Source: Nitrosospira sp. Nsp2
GTDB taxonomy: Bacteria > Pseudomonadota > Gammaproteobacteria > Burkholderiales > Nitrosomonadaceae
DNA length: 64,000 nucleotides
Direction of reading: 5' to 3'
Assembly (NCBI RefSeq): GCF_003050965.1
Contig: NZ_QAOU01000006.1
Location: 124,001 to 188,000, forward strand
Of the stretch, positions 1 through 9,235 are shown piece by piece. The notes beneath the pieces are model-generated. The model did no database searches and was not told the DNA's origin. It saw only the letters and a program-made list of their open reading frames with translations. The first letter of the stretch is position 1; each line of letters begins with the position of its first letter. The position numbers and the translations under genes are program-made.

Positions 1-55
1 TAAAGCCGACCATGCCAGCTACGCAAGTAACGTCGCCGTCTTCGCTGGATTTTAA

Positions 56-301
56 ATGATACAGCTCATTGTCAACGGTCAATCTCGATGCTTTCCCGCC
101 GGCGAGGGGGGGGACGCGCAGCACCACGATTCTCGTGGAGGGGTATTGAATATTACCCAGTTGCTGGAACACATGGGATTGCAAGGCAAGCGCATCGCGG
201 TCGAGCGCAACGGTGAAATTATTCCGCGTAGCAAGTTTAGTCAGCCGATGCTTGTTGACGGCGACAGCCTGGAAATTGTCGTAGCGGTCGGTGGCGGATA
301 A
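56..301 (+). CDS. thiS: Sulfur carrier protein ThiS
   Basis: Ubiquitin-like sulfur carrier for thiamine thiazole synthesis; its C-terminal Gly is adenylylated and thiocarboxylated, and the sulfur is handed to ThiG. The 81-residue product ends in the required Gly-Gly(-Gly) tail (VAVGGG) and has the family core [14 protein letters not shown] at about residues 46-59. The usual length is near 66; the excess lies between residues 16 and 31 as a Gly/His-rich insertion ([14 protein letters not shown]). The ATG at 56 is the only reasonable start. The gene overlaps thiG by 11 bp, so the two are translationally coupled. Function is seen from the tail and neighbour; the role of the insertion is unknown. 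Confidence 0.9.
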   Translation: MIQLIVNGQSRCFPAGEGGDAQHHDSRGGVLNITQLLEHMGLQGKRIAVERNGEIIPRSKFSQPMLVDGDSLEIVVAVGGG

Positions 302-1133
302 GGGGGCGGAAACAGTTTTGGACGACCTCATCGTAGCAGGCAAGGCGTATTCTTCCCGGCTCCTGGTAGGAACCGGGAAGTACAAGGATTTCTCCGAGAC
401 TCGCGCGGCGGTTGACGCCAGCGGCGCCGAAATCGTCACCGTGGCTATCCGCAGAACAAATCTGGGCCAAAATCCCGATGAGCCCAATCTCCTGGATGTG
501 CTGCCGCCCTCTCAATACACCTTATTGCCGAATACAGCCGGCTGCTACACGGTGGAGGACGCAGTGCGTACCTTGCGTCTCGCACGCGAGTTGCTGGATG
601 GTCACACGCTTGTGAAGCTGGAAGTTCTGGGGGACCCTAGGACGCTCTATCCAAACATGCTGGAAACCATCAAGGCGGCGGAAATCCTGATCAAGGAAGG
701 CTTCCATGTAATGGTTTATACCTCGGACGATCCTATCGCCGCGAAACAACTGGAAGAAATCGGCTGCGTGGCGATAATGCCTCTCGCGTCCCTGATCGGT
801 TCCGGCATGGGCATTTTGAATCCCTGGAACTTGCGAATCATCATTGAAAACGCTTCCGTCCCTATCATTGTCGATGCCGGTGTCGGCACAGCTTCGGATG
901 CAGCTATCGCAATGGAGCTCGGCTGCGATGGCGTGCTGATGAACACCGCCATTGCTGCGGCGCGAAATCCGGTACTGATGGCTTCGGCCATGAAGAAAGC
1001 GGTAGAGGCAGGCCGCGAAGCCTATCTGGCGGGCCGCATGCCGAAGAAGCTGTACAGCGCGAGCCCCAGTTCGCCAGTAGACGGGACAATCGCCCCCAGT
1101 GGTCCTCACGCAGACAAAGACGAGTCAGTCTAG
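291..1133 (+). CDS. thiG: Thiazole synthase ThiG
   Basis: Forms the thiazole phosphate of thiamine from 1-deoxy-D-xylulose 5-phosphate, dehydroglycine and ThiS thiocarboxylate; cytoplasmic TIM barrel. The 280-residue product has the Schiff-base lysine in LVKLEVLGD (K109) and the phosphate-binding loops [11 protein letters not shown] and [12 protein letters not shown]. It begins with GTG inside the end of thiS, giving an 11-bp overlap that supports co-translation. The C-terminus after LYSASPSSP carries a short polar extension. Full-length and intact; trmB follows 39 bp downstream. Confidence 0.95.
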   Translation: MADKGAETVLDDLIVAGKAYSSRLLVGTGKYKDFSETRAAVDASGAEIVTVAIRRTNLGQNPDEPNLLDVLPPSQYTLLPNTAGCYTVEDAVRTLRLARELLDGHTLVKLEVLGDPRTLYPNMLETIKAAEILIKEGFHVMVYTSDDPIAAKQLEEIGCVAIMPLASLIGSGMGILNPWNLRIIIENASVPIIVDAGVGTASDAAIAMELGCDGVLMNTAIAAARNPVLMASAMKKAVEAGREAYLAGRMPKKLYSASPSSPVDGTIAPSGPHADKDESV

Positions 1134-1172
1134 TCGCCCTGTTTCTCCCCCCTATTCCCCGCGCATCCCACG

Positions 1173-1844
1173 ATGACAGAGCATCGCCCCATCCGTAGCT
1201 TTGTCCTTCGCCAGGGCCGCGTCTCCAATGCTCAGCGCAAAGCCTTGGAAACATTGATGCCGGAATACGGCATTTCGTTTGGAACAGGCCTGCTCGATTT
1301 TGAGCATATCTTCGGCAGAAGCGCTCCCACTTTTCTGGAGATCGGTTTCGGAATGGGGGAAACGACCGCCGCTATCGCAAGAGAGCATCCGCAGCATGAC
1401 TACCTTGCCGTTGAAGTCCATTCGCCCGGCGTCGGCAGCCTGCTCAAGCAGACAAAAGAACTCGGGTTAACCAATATTCGCGTCCTTCAGCGTGACGTCG
1501 TCCAGTTGCTGCAGCACGGTCTGCCGCCTGAGTCTCTGGCTGGCGTTCATATTTTTTTCCCCGACCCGTGGCCCAAGGCGCGGCACCACAAACGGCGGCT
1601 GATACAGCCGGCATTCGTTGCTCTGCTATGCCGTCATCTGAAGCCCGGCGGTTATATTCATGCCGCGACCGACTGGCAAGAGTATGCCGAGCAGATACTG
1701 GCGGTCTTCGCAGATGAAACGCAGCTCGTCAACACCGCCATTGATTATGCGCCCCGCCCGGCGTACCGGCCTTTAACCAAATTTGAACAGCGCGGTTTGC
1801 GATTGGGGCACGGCGTATGGGATGTGGTATTTAGGAAAAAGTGA
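1173..1844 (+). CDS. trmB: tRNA (guanine-N7)-methyltransferase TrmB
   Basis: SAM-dependent enzyme that makes m7G46 in the variable loop of tRNAs. The 223-residue protein has the SAM-binding motif [11 protein letters not shown] (about residues 50-60) and the family signature [16 protein letters not shown] (about 129-144), which carries catalytic Asp and RNA-contacting basic residues. Length is normal. It lies 39 bp after thiG on the same strand and ends 24 bp before the convergent hemW stop. Confidence 0.94.
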   Translation: MTEHRPIRSFVLRQGRVSNAQRKALETLMPEYGISFGTGLLDFEHIFGRSAPTFLEIGFGMGETTAAIAREHPQHDYLAVEVHSPGVGSLLKQTKELGLTNIRVLQRDVVQLLQHGLPPESLAGVHIFFPDPWPKARHHKRRLIQPAFVALLCRHLKPGGYIHAATDWQEYAEQILAVFADETQLVNTAIDYAPRPAYRPLTKFEQRGLRLGHGVWDVVFRKK

Positions 1845-1868
1845 GGAAATGAGTAGGGGAGTGCATCC

Positions 1869-3098
1869 TTATTCCTTTCTTTTTTCCGGCAAGAAGATTT
1901 GCAGCAGGTCGTTCAGGAAACGCCTGCCGAGGAGGGTGGGCACGACGCGTTGGTAATCGCGCGTAATGAGTTCCCGGTTTTCTGCCTCGTCAAGTTGGCG
2001 CTGAATGCTGGTGATGGGAAGCCCGGTGCGCTCCACAAATGTTTCTGTGGTAAAGCCTCCTGTGAGGCGTAGCGCGTTCATCATGAATTCAAATGCCCTG
2101 TCATTGCGCCCGACTTCATGTTGTTCCATGAGAGCCGGACCCGCATCGATGGTACGCGCAAGCGTATTCTCAAGATATTCTTTCGGTTGCCTATAGCGTA
2201 TCTGACGCAGGATCTTGTCGCGGTAGCTTATTTTACTGTGCGCCCCCGCACCTATTCCCAGATAATCACCGAATAGCCAGTAGTTCATATTATGGCGGGC
2301 TTCCTGTCCTGGCTGAGCGAAAGCGGAAGTCTCGTAGTTCCCGTACCCGCCACTCGCCAGCGTTTGCTCGATCATAAGCTGCATTTCAGCCGCGAGATCG
2401 TCATCGGGCAGCGGCGGCGGATAGCGGTGAAATAATGTATTGGGCTCCAGCGTCAAATGATAGGCAGAGATATGTGTAACACCGCTTGCGACGGCAGTCT
2501 CGATGTCCTTGCGCGCGTCCTCCAGCGTCTGATCCGGCAATCCATACATCAGATCCAGATTCACATTGTCAAAATTTCTTTGAGCAATCTCGATCGCTCG
2601 GCGGGCATCGTTATCGTCGTGTATGCGCCCCAGCGATCGAAGATGCGCGCGATTGAAACTCTGGATTCCAACTGATAGGCGATTGATCCCTGCAGCGCGG
2701 AAATCCGCGAACTTCTGCATTTCGAAGGTTCCCGGATTGGCTTCGAGCGTGACCTCCGCGAGAAGCTCAAGCGGAAGCAGCGCCCTTACAGCGGAGAGGA
2801 TGGTTTCGATGGATTGGGCCCTAAACAGGCTAGGCGTGCCGCCGCCAAAGAATACGCTGACTACCTGGCGTCCCCATACTTGGGGCACCGCTGTTTCTAG
2901 ATCGTGGACAAGTGCGGCGACATACTCAGCCTCGGGCATGTCCTTCCCCTCGGGGCGCACTTCATGAGAGTTGAAATCGCAATAGGGGCATTTTTTAACA
3001 CACCAGGGAATATGGATGTAGAGACTCAGCGGTGGTAAAGACCTTAGCCTCGGCGCTTGGGAGCCCATTATGAGCGCGGGGGAAATAGTGGTCGTCAT
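1869..3098 (-). CDS. hemW: Radical SAM haem chaperone HemW (coproporphyrinogen oxidase-like)
   Basis: Member of the HemN/HemW radical-SAM family. HemW members bind haem and deliver it to respiratory enzymes rather than oxidising coproporphyrinogen. The [4Fe-4S] motif CVKKCPYC lies near the N-terminus, preceded by LSLYIHIPW, and the SAM-binding GGGTPS follows. The C-terminal HemN domain has NRAFEFMMNALRLTGGF. There are several possible starts; an upstream TTG at 3119 adds seven residues, and I chose the ATG at 3098, giving 409 residues, slightly longer than usual. First codons are uncertain. It lies 80 bp downstream of rdgB in the rph-rdgB-hemW run. A true oxygen-dependent coproporphyrinogen oxidase, hemF, is also present at 58268, which supports the HemW reading. 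Confidence 0.88.
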   Translation of the reverse strand: MTTTISPALIMGSQAPRLRSLPPLSLYIHIPWCVKKCPYCDFNSHEVRPEGKDMPEAEYVAALVHDLETAVPQVWGRQVVSVFFGGGTPSLFRAQSIETILSAVRALLPLELLAEVTLEANPGTFEMQKFADFRAAGINRLSVGIQSFNRAHLRSLGRIHDDNDARRAIEIAQRNFDNVNLDLMYGLPDQTLEDARKDIETAVASGVTHISAYHLTLEPNTLFHRYPPPLPDDDLAAEMQLMIEQTLASGGYGNYETSAFAQPGQEARHNMNYWLFGDYLGIGAGAHSKISYRDKILRQIRYRQPKEYLENTLARTIDAGPALMEQHEVGRNDRAFEFMMNALRLTGGFTTETFVERTGLPITSIQRQLDEAENRELITRDYQRVVPTLLGRRFLNDLLQIFLPEKRKE

Positions 3099-3180
3099 GA
3101 TCCAACCCGGAGATAACAAGAAGACATAAAAGGAGCAGTGGTTTCAACCAGCAATAAGTATCGGCTCCTTATTCTTTTAC

Positions 3181-3789
3181 TCAAAAAGCGTTTTCCGCGA
3201 GTCGCGCCAGGAGTCGTGCCAGCGCTTGCCCTCGATGACTGATTCGATTTTTCTGATCCATCGGAAGTTCCGCTGCGGTCTTCCCCAGATCGGGAAGAAA
3301 AAAATAAGGATCGTAACCGAATCCGCCTTCGCCACGCCTATCCGAAACGATTTGGCCGTGCCAGATGCCGTCCGCGATGACCGGTTGAGGGTCATCCGCG
3401 TTGCGCAGCAACACAATGACGCAATAATAGTGCGCCCTGCGGTCAGCTAGATTTGCAAGTGCGTCGATGAGTTTGCGGTTGTTGCGCTCGTCCGATTTTG
3501 GTTCGCCTGCATACCGCGCCGACAGGACCCCTGGCTCACCATTCAGAGCATTCACGCAGATGCCGGAATCGTCGGCCAAAGAAGGTAGGCCGGTCCGTTC
3601 ACACGCGTGACGGGCCTTGACGATGGCATTTTCGATAAAAGTGCGATGGGGTTCGTCGACGTCAGGGACCTTGAAGTCTGATTGCGGCAACACCTCGAAC
3701 CCCAGCGGTCCCAGCAAGTGGCTGATTTCACGAATTTTGCCAGTATTATTACTGGCGATGACAAGTTTCTGCAAATCGGGTGCTCTCAT
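3181..3789 (-). CDS. rdgB: Non-canonical purine NTP pyrophosphatase RdgB
   Basis: Ham1/RdgB family house-cleaning enzyme that hydrolyses dITP and XTP to monophosphates, keeping deaminated purines out of DNA and RNA. The 202-residue protein begins with the substrate-binding motif [11 protein letters not shown] and has the metal/catalytic segment [14 protein letters not shown]. The C-terminal [10 protein letters not shown] is typical. The start ATG overlaps the rph stop by 4 bp (ATGA), so it is translated with rph. Confidence 0.95.
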   Translation of the reverse strand: MRAPDLQKLVIASNNTGKIREISHLLGPLGFEVLPQSDFKVPDVDEPHRTFIENAIVKARHACERTGLPSLADDSGICVNALNGEPGVLSARYAGEPKSDERNNRKLIDALANLADRRAHYYCVIVLLRNADDPQPVIADGIWHGQIVSDRRGEGGFGYDPYFFLPDLGKTAAELPMDQKNRISHRGQALARLLARLAENAF

Positions 3790-4502
3790 CCGGCTAGTGC
3801 CGCTTTCTGAATCCGAATCAGTTCCCGTATTCCCTGCTGCGCCAGGTCCACCATGTCGTCCAATTCCTCCCGGCTGAACGCAGTGCCTTCTGCAGTACCC
3901 TGCATTTCCACGAGGCCGAGGTCACCATTCATCACCACATTCATGTCTGTATCGCAGCGTGAGTCCTCAAGGTAATCGAGGTCGAGCACCGGCACGCCCT
4001 CATATACGCCTACCGATACAGCGGCAACATGAGCGCGTATGGGGGTCGCTTCAAGCACTTGCCGACGCAACAGCGTTTCAACTGCATCATGCACCGCAAC
4101 AAACGCACCGGTAATGCTGGCTGTGCGGGTACCTCCATCGGCCTGGATCACATCGCAGTCGACCTGGATCGTGCGCTCTCCCAGTTTACTGAGATCCATT
4201 ACCGAACGCAGCGCTCGTCCGATCAGGCGTTGAATCTCCATGGTGCGGCCAGACTGCTTGCCCTTGGCCGCCTCGCGCTGCATCCGTTCGCCGGTGGAAC
4301 GAGGCAGCATGCCGTACTCCGCAGTAAGCCAGCCCTGTCTCTTGTCGCGGAGAAATGGAGGCACTTTTTCATCAATGCTGGCCGTGCAGAGTATCCTGGT
4401 GTCGCCGCACTCTATGAGCACGGAGCCTTCCGCATGCTTGGTGTAGTGCCGCGTGACTTTGACTGGGCGAAGTTCCGCTGGGGCACGATTGCTTGGGCGC
4501 AT
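3786..4502 (-). CDS. rph: Ribonuclease PH
   Basis: Phosphorolytic 3'-5' exoribonuclease that trims tRNA 3' ends; works as a hexamer. The start ATG at 4502 gives a 238-residue protein beginning [14 protein letters not shown], the family's normal N-terminus; a longer reading from TTG at 4553 lacks a ribosome-binding site and is not adopted. Motifs: the phosphate-binding [16 protein letters not shown] and the conserved [16 protein letters not shown] and LDLDYLEDS segments. First gene of the rph-rdgB-hemW set, transcribed divergently from yicC with about 200 bp between them. Confidence 0.95.
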   Translation of the reverse strand: MRPSNRAPAELRPVKVTRHYTKHAEGSVLIECGDTRILCTASIDEKVPPFLRDKRQGWLTAEYGMLPRSTGERMQREAAKGKQSGRTMEIQRLIGRALRSVMDLSKLGERTIQVDCDVIQADGGTRTASITGAFVAVHDAVETLLRRQVLEATPIRAHVAAVSVGVYEGVPVLDLDYLEDSRCDTDMNVVMNGDLGLVEMQGTAEGTAFSREELDDMVDLAQQGIRELIRIQKAALAG

Positions 4503-4702
4503 GATATTTGATCGATCTTGGAGGATAAAAACGCGGCGTATCTCGCCGTGCAAGGAGGCTGAAAACTCGCCATCGCCATCGCCGACGCCGCTGAGCGCCA
4601 GCGTTGTGCAACGTCAAGATAAGAATCCGTTTTGGCAAACCCAGGGCATTCGATATGCGATAATCCCCCTGGATATTATTTTACCGCATTAAGGACCTGC
4701 CA

Positions 4703-5584
4703 GTGAATGAGTTAGCCGCGATCTACAGCATGACCGGCTATGCCGTAGTCACCAGGGAGTTGCCTCAGGGTTCCCTGAATCTGGAGCTGCGTTCCCTCAA
4801 CAACCGCTATCTCGACATCCAGTTCCGCCTGCCGGACGAACTCCGGATGTTGGAAGGCTCAATGCGTGAGTTGCTGGTAGCCCGGTTGAATCGAGGAAAG
4901 ATCGAGTGCCGTGTAAACTTTTTACCATCTGTCAGCACCGAAAATCTCCAGCATATCAACAGCGATTTATTGCATAAGCTTTTGAAGTTGAACCAGGTCG
5001 TTCGGGCAACCCTGCCTGATGCCGGTAGCCTCGATGTGGCGGATGTTCTCCGCTGGCCCGGAATGCTGGGCTCGGCAGCGCTGCCTGTGGCAGACCTGTC
5101 CGGTCCGTGCATGGAGTTGCTGGGCACTGGTTTGGACGAGCTGGCGGCAGCGCGGGCGCGAGAGGGTGAGAAACTCAAGCTCATACTGCTTGAACGATTG
5201 GCGCGGATACGCCGTCTGGCGGCCGAAGCAGTTCCGCGTATTCCCGTCTTGATCGCGGCGTTTCAGGAAAAGCTCAAGGCTCGGCTGTGCGAAGCCATGA
5301 TTAGTTGCGATGACGACCGCATTCGCCAGGAATTGACATTATTTGCCAGCAAAATTGACGTAGACGAGGAATTGTCGCGCCTTCAGACTCACCTGGACGA
5401 AGTAGAACGGGTATTAAGCAAAGGGGGCGCAATCGGCAAGCGGCTTGATTTCCTGATGCAAGAGCTTAATCGCGAAGCTAACACGATCGGGTCAAAATCG
5501 GTGGACGCAGAAGTGTCGAAAATGTGCGTTGAGCTAAAAGTCCTGATTGAGCAGATGCGGGAGCAGGTGCAGAATCTTGAGTGA
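4703..5584 (+). CDS. yicC: YicC family endoribonuclease
   Basis: YicC/YloC family protein, linked in E. coli to RNA turnover. The 293-residue product has the N-terminal signature YSMTGYAVV and the C-terminal DUF1732 segment with EELSRLQTHLDEV, GKRLDFLMQELNREANTIGSKS and a coiled-coil tail. The start is GTG at 4703. In many proteobacteria yicC is followed by gmk; here gmk is 23.6 kb away because mobile DNA has entered at the yicC 3' end. The last codons and stop (5582-5584) lie inside the 26-bp attachment repeat, so insertion has kept the gene intact. Confidence 0.92.
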   Translation: MNELAAIYSMTGYAVVTRELPQGSLNLELRSLNNRYLDIQFRLPDELRMLEGSMRELLVARLNRGKIECRVNFLPSVSTENLQHINSDLLHKLLKLNQVVRATLPDAGSLDVADVLRWPGMLGSAALPVADLSGPCMELLGTGLDELAAARAREGEKLKLILLERLARIRRLAAEAVPRIPVLIAAFQEKLKARLCEAMISCDDDRIRQELTLFASKIDVDEELSRLQTHLDEVERVLSKGGAIGKRLDFLMQELNREANTIGSKSVDAEVSKMCVELKVLIEQMREQVQNLE

Positions 5585-5590
5585 CATTTC
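5565..5590. repeat. attL: left copy of 26-bp direct repeat
   Basis: Runs from the final yicC codons through the stop codon (5582-5584) into 6 bp of flanking DNA. It is identical over 26 bp to 22217-22242, and partial identity continues for several more bases on the right. A tyrosine integrase starts 171 bp away, so this is taken as the recombination core. Confidence 0.88.
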
Positions 5591-5693
5591 TCACAGAATC
5601 ACATATTCTCTTAACCTCACTATATCCCAGTAGTAACGCGGATTTATCGTCTCACCCTGTTGCATTCCATTGCAAGCAAGCTCATAATCAGCC

Positions 5694-5744
5694 TGTACCA
5701 CTAGCACGTACCATCTTCACATGATGGTGCAATTATGGTGGTAC
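5694..5744. promoter_or_regulatory. Candidate integrase arm-type sites (left)
   Basis: Three GTACCA hexamers lie between attL and the integrase gene: 5695-5700, 5708-5713, and inverted (TGGTAC) at 5739-5744. Two more lie inside the right end at 22135-22140 and 22148-22153. The same word at both ends of the element fits arm-type binding sites of the integrase N-terminal domain. This is inference from pattern and position only. Confidence 0.45.
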
Positions 5745-5760
5745 ATGGAAAAAGGGCGAT

Positions 5761-7017
5761 ATGGGCAAGTTAAACGATATGCAAATTCGCAACTGGATCA
5801 AGGCCGGGGAGCGCTTTGACATGCGAAGCGATGGGGATGGGCTTTACCTATCCTATCGCGAAAACTTTGCTATTCCGGTATGGCGTCTTCGCTATAGTTT
5901 TGTCGGCAAACCCCGCATCATGAATATGGGGAGCTACCGGGACTTATCGATTGCCGACGCCCGAAAAAAAGCTAAAGAACTCAGAGCGCGCGTTGCGTTG
6001 GGATACGACGTAGCAGGGGAGAAACAGCAACGCAAGGTCGAGAGCCTGGCGAAGATTGAGTCTGACAAGAACGCGTATACAGTCGCGCAACTAGCCGACG
6101 AGTATTTCGAGCGAATGATTTTAGGACGCTGGAAGCATCCGAATATTGTGCGGGCTCGAATCGAAAGAGACATTAAGCCAGCTATCGGAAACCTAAGGGT
6201 TGAAGATGTAAAGCCGCGGCATATTGACGACATTCTCAAAGCAGTCATAAAGCGCGGCGCCCCCTCTATCGCCAATGACGTATTGCGCTGGCTGAAGCGC
6301 ATGTTCAATTACGCTGTGAAGCGCCATGTTATCGAATATAACCCGGCTGCCGCGTTTGATCCCGGCGACGCTGGCGGCAAGGAAAAAAGCCGAGACCGCT
6401 GGTTAAATGGCGCCGAGCTGGAAAAGTTTTTCGCAGCCATGCGGGACGCGAAAGGCTTCAGCGTTGAGAATTACTTAACCATCAAATTATTGTTGCTGCT
6501 GGCGGTCCGTAAAAGCGAGCTTATAACCGCGCGATGGGATGAGTTTGATTTAGACAAGGGCGTCTGGTACCTGCCGGCTGAACGCACGAAGACCGGAGTC
6601 GCGATGGACATACCGCTGCCTTCTGTTGCTGTGGATTGGTTGCGCGAGCTGGAACGGTTTGCTTGTGGCAGCGAATGGATATTACCGGCGCGCAAGGCGC
6701 AAGACCGCATGCTTCCTCACATTTCTGATAGCACCCTAAGCGTCGCGCTTGCTAAGGTTAAACACGGATTGGCCCCTTTCACTATTCACGATTTACGCCG
6801 CACAGCCCGCACTCATCTAGAGGCTTTGGGCGTTCCTCCACACATTGCCGAGCGCTGCCTGAACCATAAGATTAAGGGAGTGGAAGGGATTTATAACCGG
6901 CACGACTATTTTAAGGAACGCGAGGCGGCGCTGAACGCCTGGGCCGCCCTACTGTTACAGTTTGAGAAAGGCGGCGCCAAAGTGGTGCCGATAAAAAGGA
7001 GTAAGACCGTGGCCTGA
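5761..7017 (+). CDS. int: Tyrosine-type site-specific integrase (DUF4102/P4 type)
   Basis: Catalyses integration and excision of the element at the yicC attachment site. The 418-residue protein has an N-terminal DUF4102-type arm-binding domain (about residues 1-90, with WRLRYSFVGKPRIMNMG), a SAM-like core-binding domain, and a catalytic domain with R250 (AVRKSE), H343 and R346 (HDLRR), H369 (LNHK) and the nucleophile Y378 (GIYNRH). All catalytic residues are present, so the enzyme should be active. It is the first gene of the element, transcribed inward. No obvious excisionase follows directly; an AlpA protein at 9017 may fill that role. Confidence 0.93.
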   Translation: MGKLNDMQIRNWIKAGERFDMRSDGDGLYLSYRENFAIPVWRLRYSFVGKPRIMNMGSYRDLSIADARKKAKELRARVALGYDVAGEKQQRKVESLAKIESDKNAYTVAQLADEYFERMILGRWKHPNIVRARIERDIKPAIGNLRVEDVKPRHIDDILKAVIKRGAPSIANDVLRWLKRMFNYAVKRHVIEYNPAAAFDPGDAGGKEKSRDRWLNGAELEKFFAAMRDAKGFSVENYLTIKLLLLLAVRKSELITARWDEFDLDKGVWYLPAERTKTGVAMDIPLPSVAVDWLRELERFACGSEWILPARKAQDRMLPHISDSTLSVALAKVKHGLAPFTIHDLRRTARTHLEALGVPPHIAERCLNHKIKGVEGIYNRHDYFKEREAALNAWAALLLQFEKGGAKVVPIKRSKTVA

Positions 7018-7103
7018 CGGACTTCAGGCAATAAAGCGGGGTGAAAGGTGCGGACACACCAGACACCCCTGACCACAACGCAACCTACTCGGAGGTACGC
7101 ATC

Positions 7104-7352
7104 ATGGCTAAGGCCAATTCTACACGTTTTCCAAAACAACTCATGGAAGTACAGGACTTGCTTATGGAGTCCGGACACGTCGCGCAGTTCGTTAAAGACA
7201 TGTCTCTAAACACAGATGTAAATCTGGAAGCCGGCGAGTTGTCTGGGTTTTTCTTCGTAATGCAGGATTTAATCCACCGCATCAAAAAGGCCGAGAGGCT
7301 GCTAACAGAGTATAGGGACGGCATCGCCACAACAGAAAACGAGGTGGCGTGA
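7104..7352 (+). CDS. Hypothetical protein, first of a three-gene overlap set
   Basis: Unrecognised 82-residue protein, MAKANSTRFPKQLME at the N-terminus, mixed helical and hydrophilic, no signal peptide or membrane segment. A GGAGG ribosome-binding site at 7091-7095, 8 nt before the ATG, decides this start over a GTG at 7041. Its TGA overlaps the start of the next gene, indicating coupled translation. It lies 86 bp after the integrase. Confidence 0.65.
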   Translation: MAKANSTRFPKQLMEVQDLLMESGHVAQFVKDMSLNTDVNLEAGELSGFFFVMQDLIHRIKKAERLLTEYRDGIATTENEVA

Positions 7353-7741
7353 TGGCTAACCCTGCTGAGTTCATGCGCGGCGCTGCCGCATTTATGTCCG
7401 CCGTCCAAGCGGCGGAGAATATTAACGATGTGCCCACGACAGACGCGGAGCGGGCGGATGACGGCGAGCGTTATTACGGGGATCGAGATCAAATAAAGGC
7501 CCTGTTTGTGAAGTCTATGGGCGACTTGACAGAGTTCCAGTGCGGTTTTGTTGCCACCGTGGCTGAATATTTCCATATGGTAATCTCGAGCGGACACCCG
7601 AATTTCTCTGTATGGGTGCCGGATACCATGATGAATGCTAGCGAAATCAAGTCTTACCGCGGCGAAATGCTGCGCACAATGCGGGAAGACGAGGCCGAGG
7701 TCATGGGTTGGAATGCCGAAAATTGCGGCGAGGTGGCATGA
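7352..7741 (+). CDS. Hypothetical protein
   Basis: Unrecognised 129-residue protein, Met-rich and acidic (MANPAEFMRGAAAFMSAVQ at the start). Start taken at the ATG at 7352; a GTG three bases earlier also overlaps the upstream stop. It ends overlapping the next gene (ATGA), so 7104-7980 reads as one translational unit. Confidence 0.65.
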   Translation: MANPAEFMRGAAAFMSAVQAAENINDVPTTDAERADDGERYYGDRDQIKALFVKSMGDLTEFQCGFVATVAEYFHMVISSGHPNFSVWVPDTMMNASEIKSYRGEMLRTMREDEAEVMGWNAENCGEVA

Positions 7742-7980
7742 TGGAGCAAGTAAAAAAGACCCATATGCTAGATGACGAGCGCGGCTTGATCGTTTTGGAG
7801 GCGACCTGGGGGATTGACGCATTAGCGATATTAACGATCAAGGCACTCGAGGACGAGGACTCAGAGGAGGTGCTGTGGGCAACAAAAGAGGTATTGAAGC
7901 GAGTCAGGCAACTCAACAGCGTGATTATGAGCGCGGTAGGGGATAACGAAGACAACGACGCATTACGTAAAAGGACATAA
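7738..7980 (+). CDS. Hypothetical acidic protein
   Basis: Unrecognised 80-residue acidic protein (segment DDERGLIVLEATWGIDAL near residues 10-27, and a Glu/Asp-rich middle EDEDSEEV). Two adjacent ATG codons (7738, 7741) overlap the stop of the preceding gene. Last gene of the three-gene set. Confidence 0.6.
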   Translation: MMEQVKKTHMLDDERGLIVLEATWGIDALAILTIKALEDEDSEEVLWATKEVLKRVRQLNSVIMSAVGDNEDNDALRKRT

Positions 7981-8050
7981 CCCAGAAATAACCGCTTCGG
8001 GTTCGGGGCGGTTATAAACGGAATAGCAAATTCATTTGAAGGGGATGCAA

Positions 8051-8914
8051 TTGAGAAAGCTCTACCAGCTTAAGCAGTGGCTAACTATAGAAGAAAGCGC
8101 TCGTCACTTTTCGACTTTGTTTTCAGAGCCGGTGAGTGAGGCAGATATTCTTAGGCTAGGGCTGGATAGGCGTCTCACTCTCTCAGTAAATTTCGTGAAT
8201 GGTGCGTATGGGCGGCGAGGAAACATTGTTAGCGTAGACCCCGGTCCATTCGAAAAGCGTTACACCCACCCCTTTTCCGGCGCGGACTGGATGAGCTATC
8301 CACTCTGGTCCATTTACTGCGGGGCGCATGGAATAGAAACGCCAGAAGATTCTGAGCTTAAGCTTAAGCCCTCGATAGAGATACTGCACGGAGTCTACGA
8401 CCTATTTATGCTGGGGGCGGAAGCTATCGACATTGAGAACAGATGGCAGCTTCTGGCGGGTGGCCCAGCCATAAGTAAAAAAAATCGGGTCGGTGTGCTT
8501 GTCGGATCGATACCCGGTGAATTTTGCGAGGTTCAGGCTTTTACCCCAGCCGCGGGTTTCGAGGAGAAACCCCGCGGTTATCTCCTAAAGCGGGGTAATT
8601 TTTCGCCTGCGGAAAAACTTCCCGAGGATGCGATGCTAGTAGTCCGAACTAGCGCTATCGCTGAGTTCGAGGCAGAACTCCGGGAGCACAGTTCTCCTAA
8701 GGAAAAACCGCTTAGCACAACCGAGAGAACCTCACTCTTGACGATCATCGCAGCGCTGGCGGCAGCGAAAGGGATAGACATTTCAAAACCCTCGAAAGCT
8801 GCCCTTTCTATTGAAAGCCTGACAGATCAAATCAAGGCTCCAGTAGCGAAACGAACAATCGAAGAACATTTAAAACGCATCCCCGACGCACTGGAAAGGC
8901 GCACCAAATCTTGA
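8051..8914 (+). CDS. Conserved hypothetical protein of integrative elements, possible regulator
   Basis: 287 residues from a TTG at 8051, which is 6 nt after an AAGGGG ribosome-binding site; an ATG at 8045 is too close to that site. The N-terminus KLYQLKQWLTIEESARHFS resembles the helix-turn-helix-like opening of a family I associate with proteobacterial integrative elements, followed by ILRLGLDRRLTLSVNFVNG. The C-terminus (about 225-287) is polar and helical. No enzyme motif is visible. It lies just upstream of twin palindromes and alpA, so a regulatory role is possible but unproved. Confidence 0.6.
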   Translation: MRKLYQLKQWLTIEESARHFSTLFSEPVSEADILRLGLDRRLTLSVNFVNGAYGRRGNIVSVDPGPFEKRYTHPFSGADWMSYPLWSIYCGAHGIETPEDSELKLKPSIEILHGVYDLFMLGAEAIDIENRWQLLAGGPAISKKNRVGVLVGSIPGEFCEVQAFTPAAGFEEKPRGYLLKRGNFSPAEKLPEDAMLVVRTSAIAEFEAELREHSSPKEKPLSTTERTSLLTIIAALAAAKGIDISKPSKAALSIESLTDQIKAPVAKRTIEEHLKRIPDALERRTKS

Positions 8915-8921
8915 TTGTTTT

Positions 8922-8951
8922 GGCAATTGCCTAAAAATTTTGGCAGCTGCC
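8922..8951. promoter_or_regulatory. Twin 10-bp palindromes upstream of alpA (candidate operator)
   Basis: GGCAATTGCC at 8922-8931 and GGCAGCTGCC at 8942-8951, both perfect palindromes, centres exactly 20 bp apart, each preceded by TTTT. They lie 65-95 bp before the alpA start. Same-face spacing fits cooperative binding of a dimeric regulator. The binder is not known. Confidence 0.6.
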
Positions 8952-9016
8952 TGAAACTCAGCGTTAGATCGTTATCCTTATCACAGCATCACAAATAACT
9001 TTATAGGAAAACAGAT

Positions 9017-9235
9017 ATGAAAAATAAACCTGGGGGCTTCAAGTTGCCGCAGTCGCAATATATCCGGCAATCACAGTTAATCCCGTTCATTGTTCCATTC
9101 TCGTCCGCAACGCTTTGGAGAAAGGTAAAAACGAAGGAATTCCCAGCTCCAATCAAACTCTCTGAACGCATCACGGCTTGGAAAGTTGCAGACGTTAAGG
9201 AGTGGCTTGAATCGAAAGCAGGGGTAACGGAATGA
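9017..9235 (+). CDS. alpA: AlpA-family transcriptional regulator
   Basis: 72-residue MerR-like winged-helix protein of the AlpA (CP4-57 type) family, which in P4-like elements controls integrase or excision. Seen: YIRQSQLIPF, then SSATLWRKVKTKEFPAPIKL and AWKVADVKEWLESK, the family's usual order. The ATG at 9017 follows an AGGAAA about 9 nt upstream. Twin palindromes upstream may regulate it. The stop overlaps the next small ORF. A second AlpA protein with related sequence is at 61817. Confidence 0.9.
   Translation: MKNKPGGFKLPQSQYIRQSQLIPFIVPFSSATLWRKVKTKEFPAPIKLSERITAWKVADVKEWLESKAGVTE

Noticed and set aside
522-1109. 195-codon minus-strand frame opposite thiG
   Set aside because: Shadow frame of a well-conserved gene; no domain.
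4029-4511. 160-codon plus-strand frame opposite rph
   Set aside because: Complementary to the conserved rph sequence and without a recognisable product.
7085-7822. 245-codon minus-strand frame across three small genes
   Set aside because: The plus-strand genes have ribosome-binding sites and coupled stops and starts; the minus frame does not.
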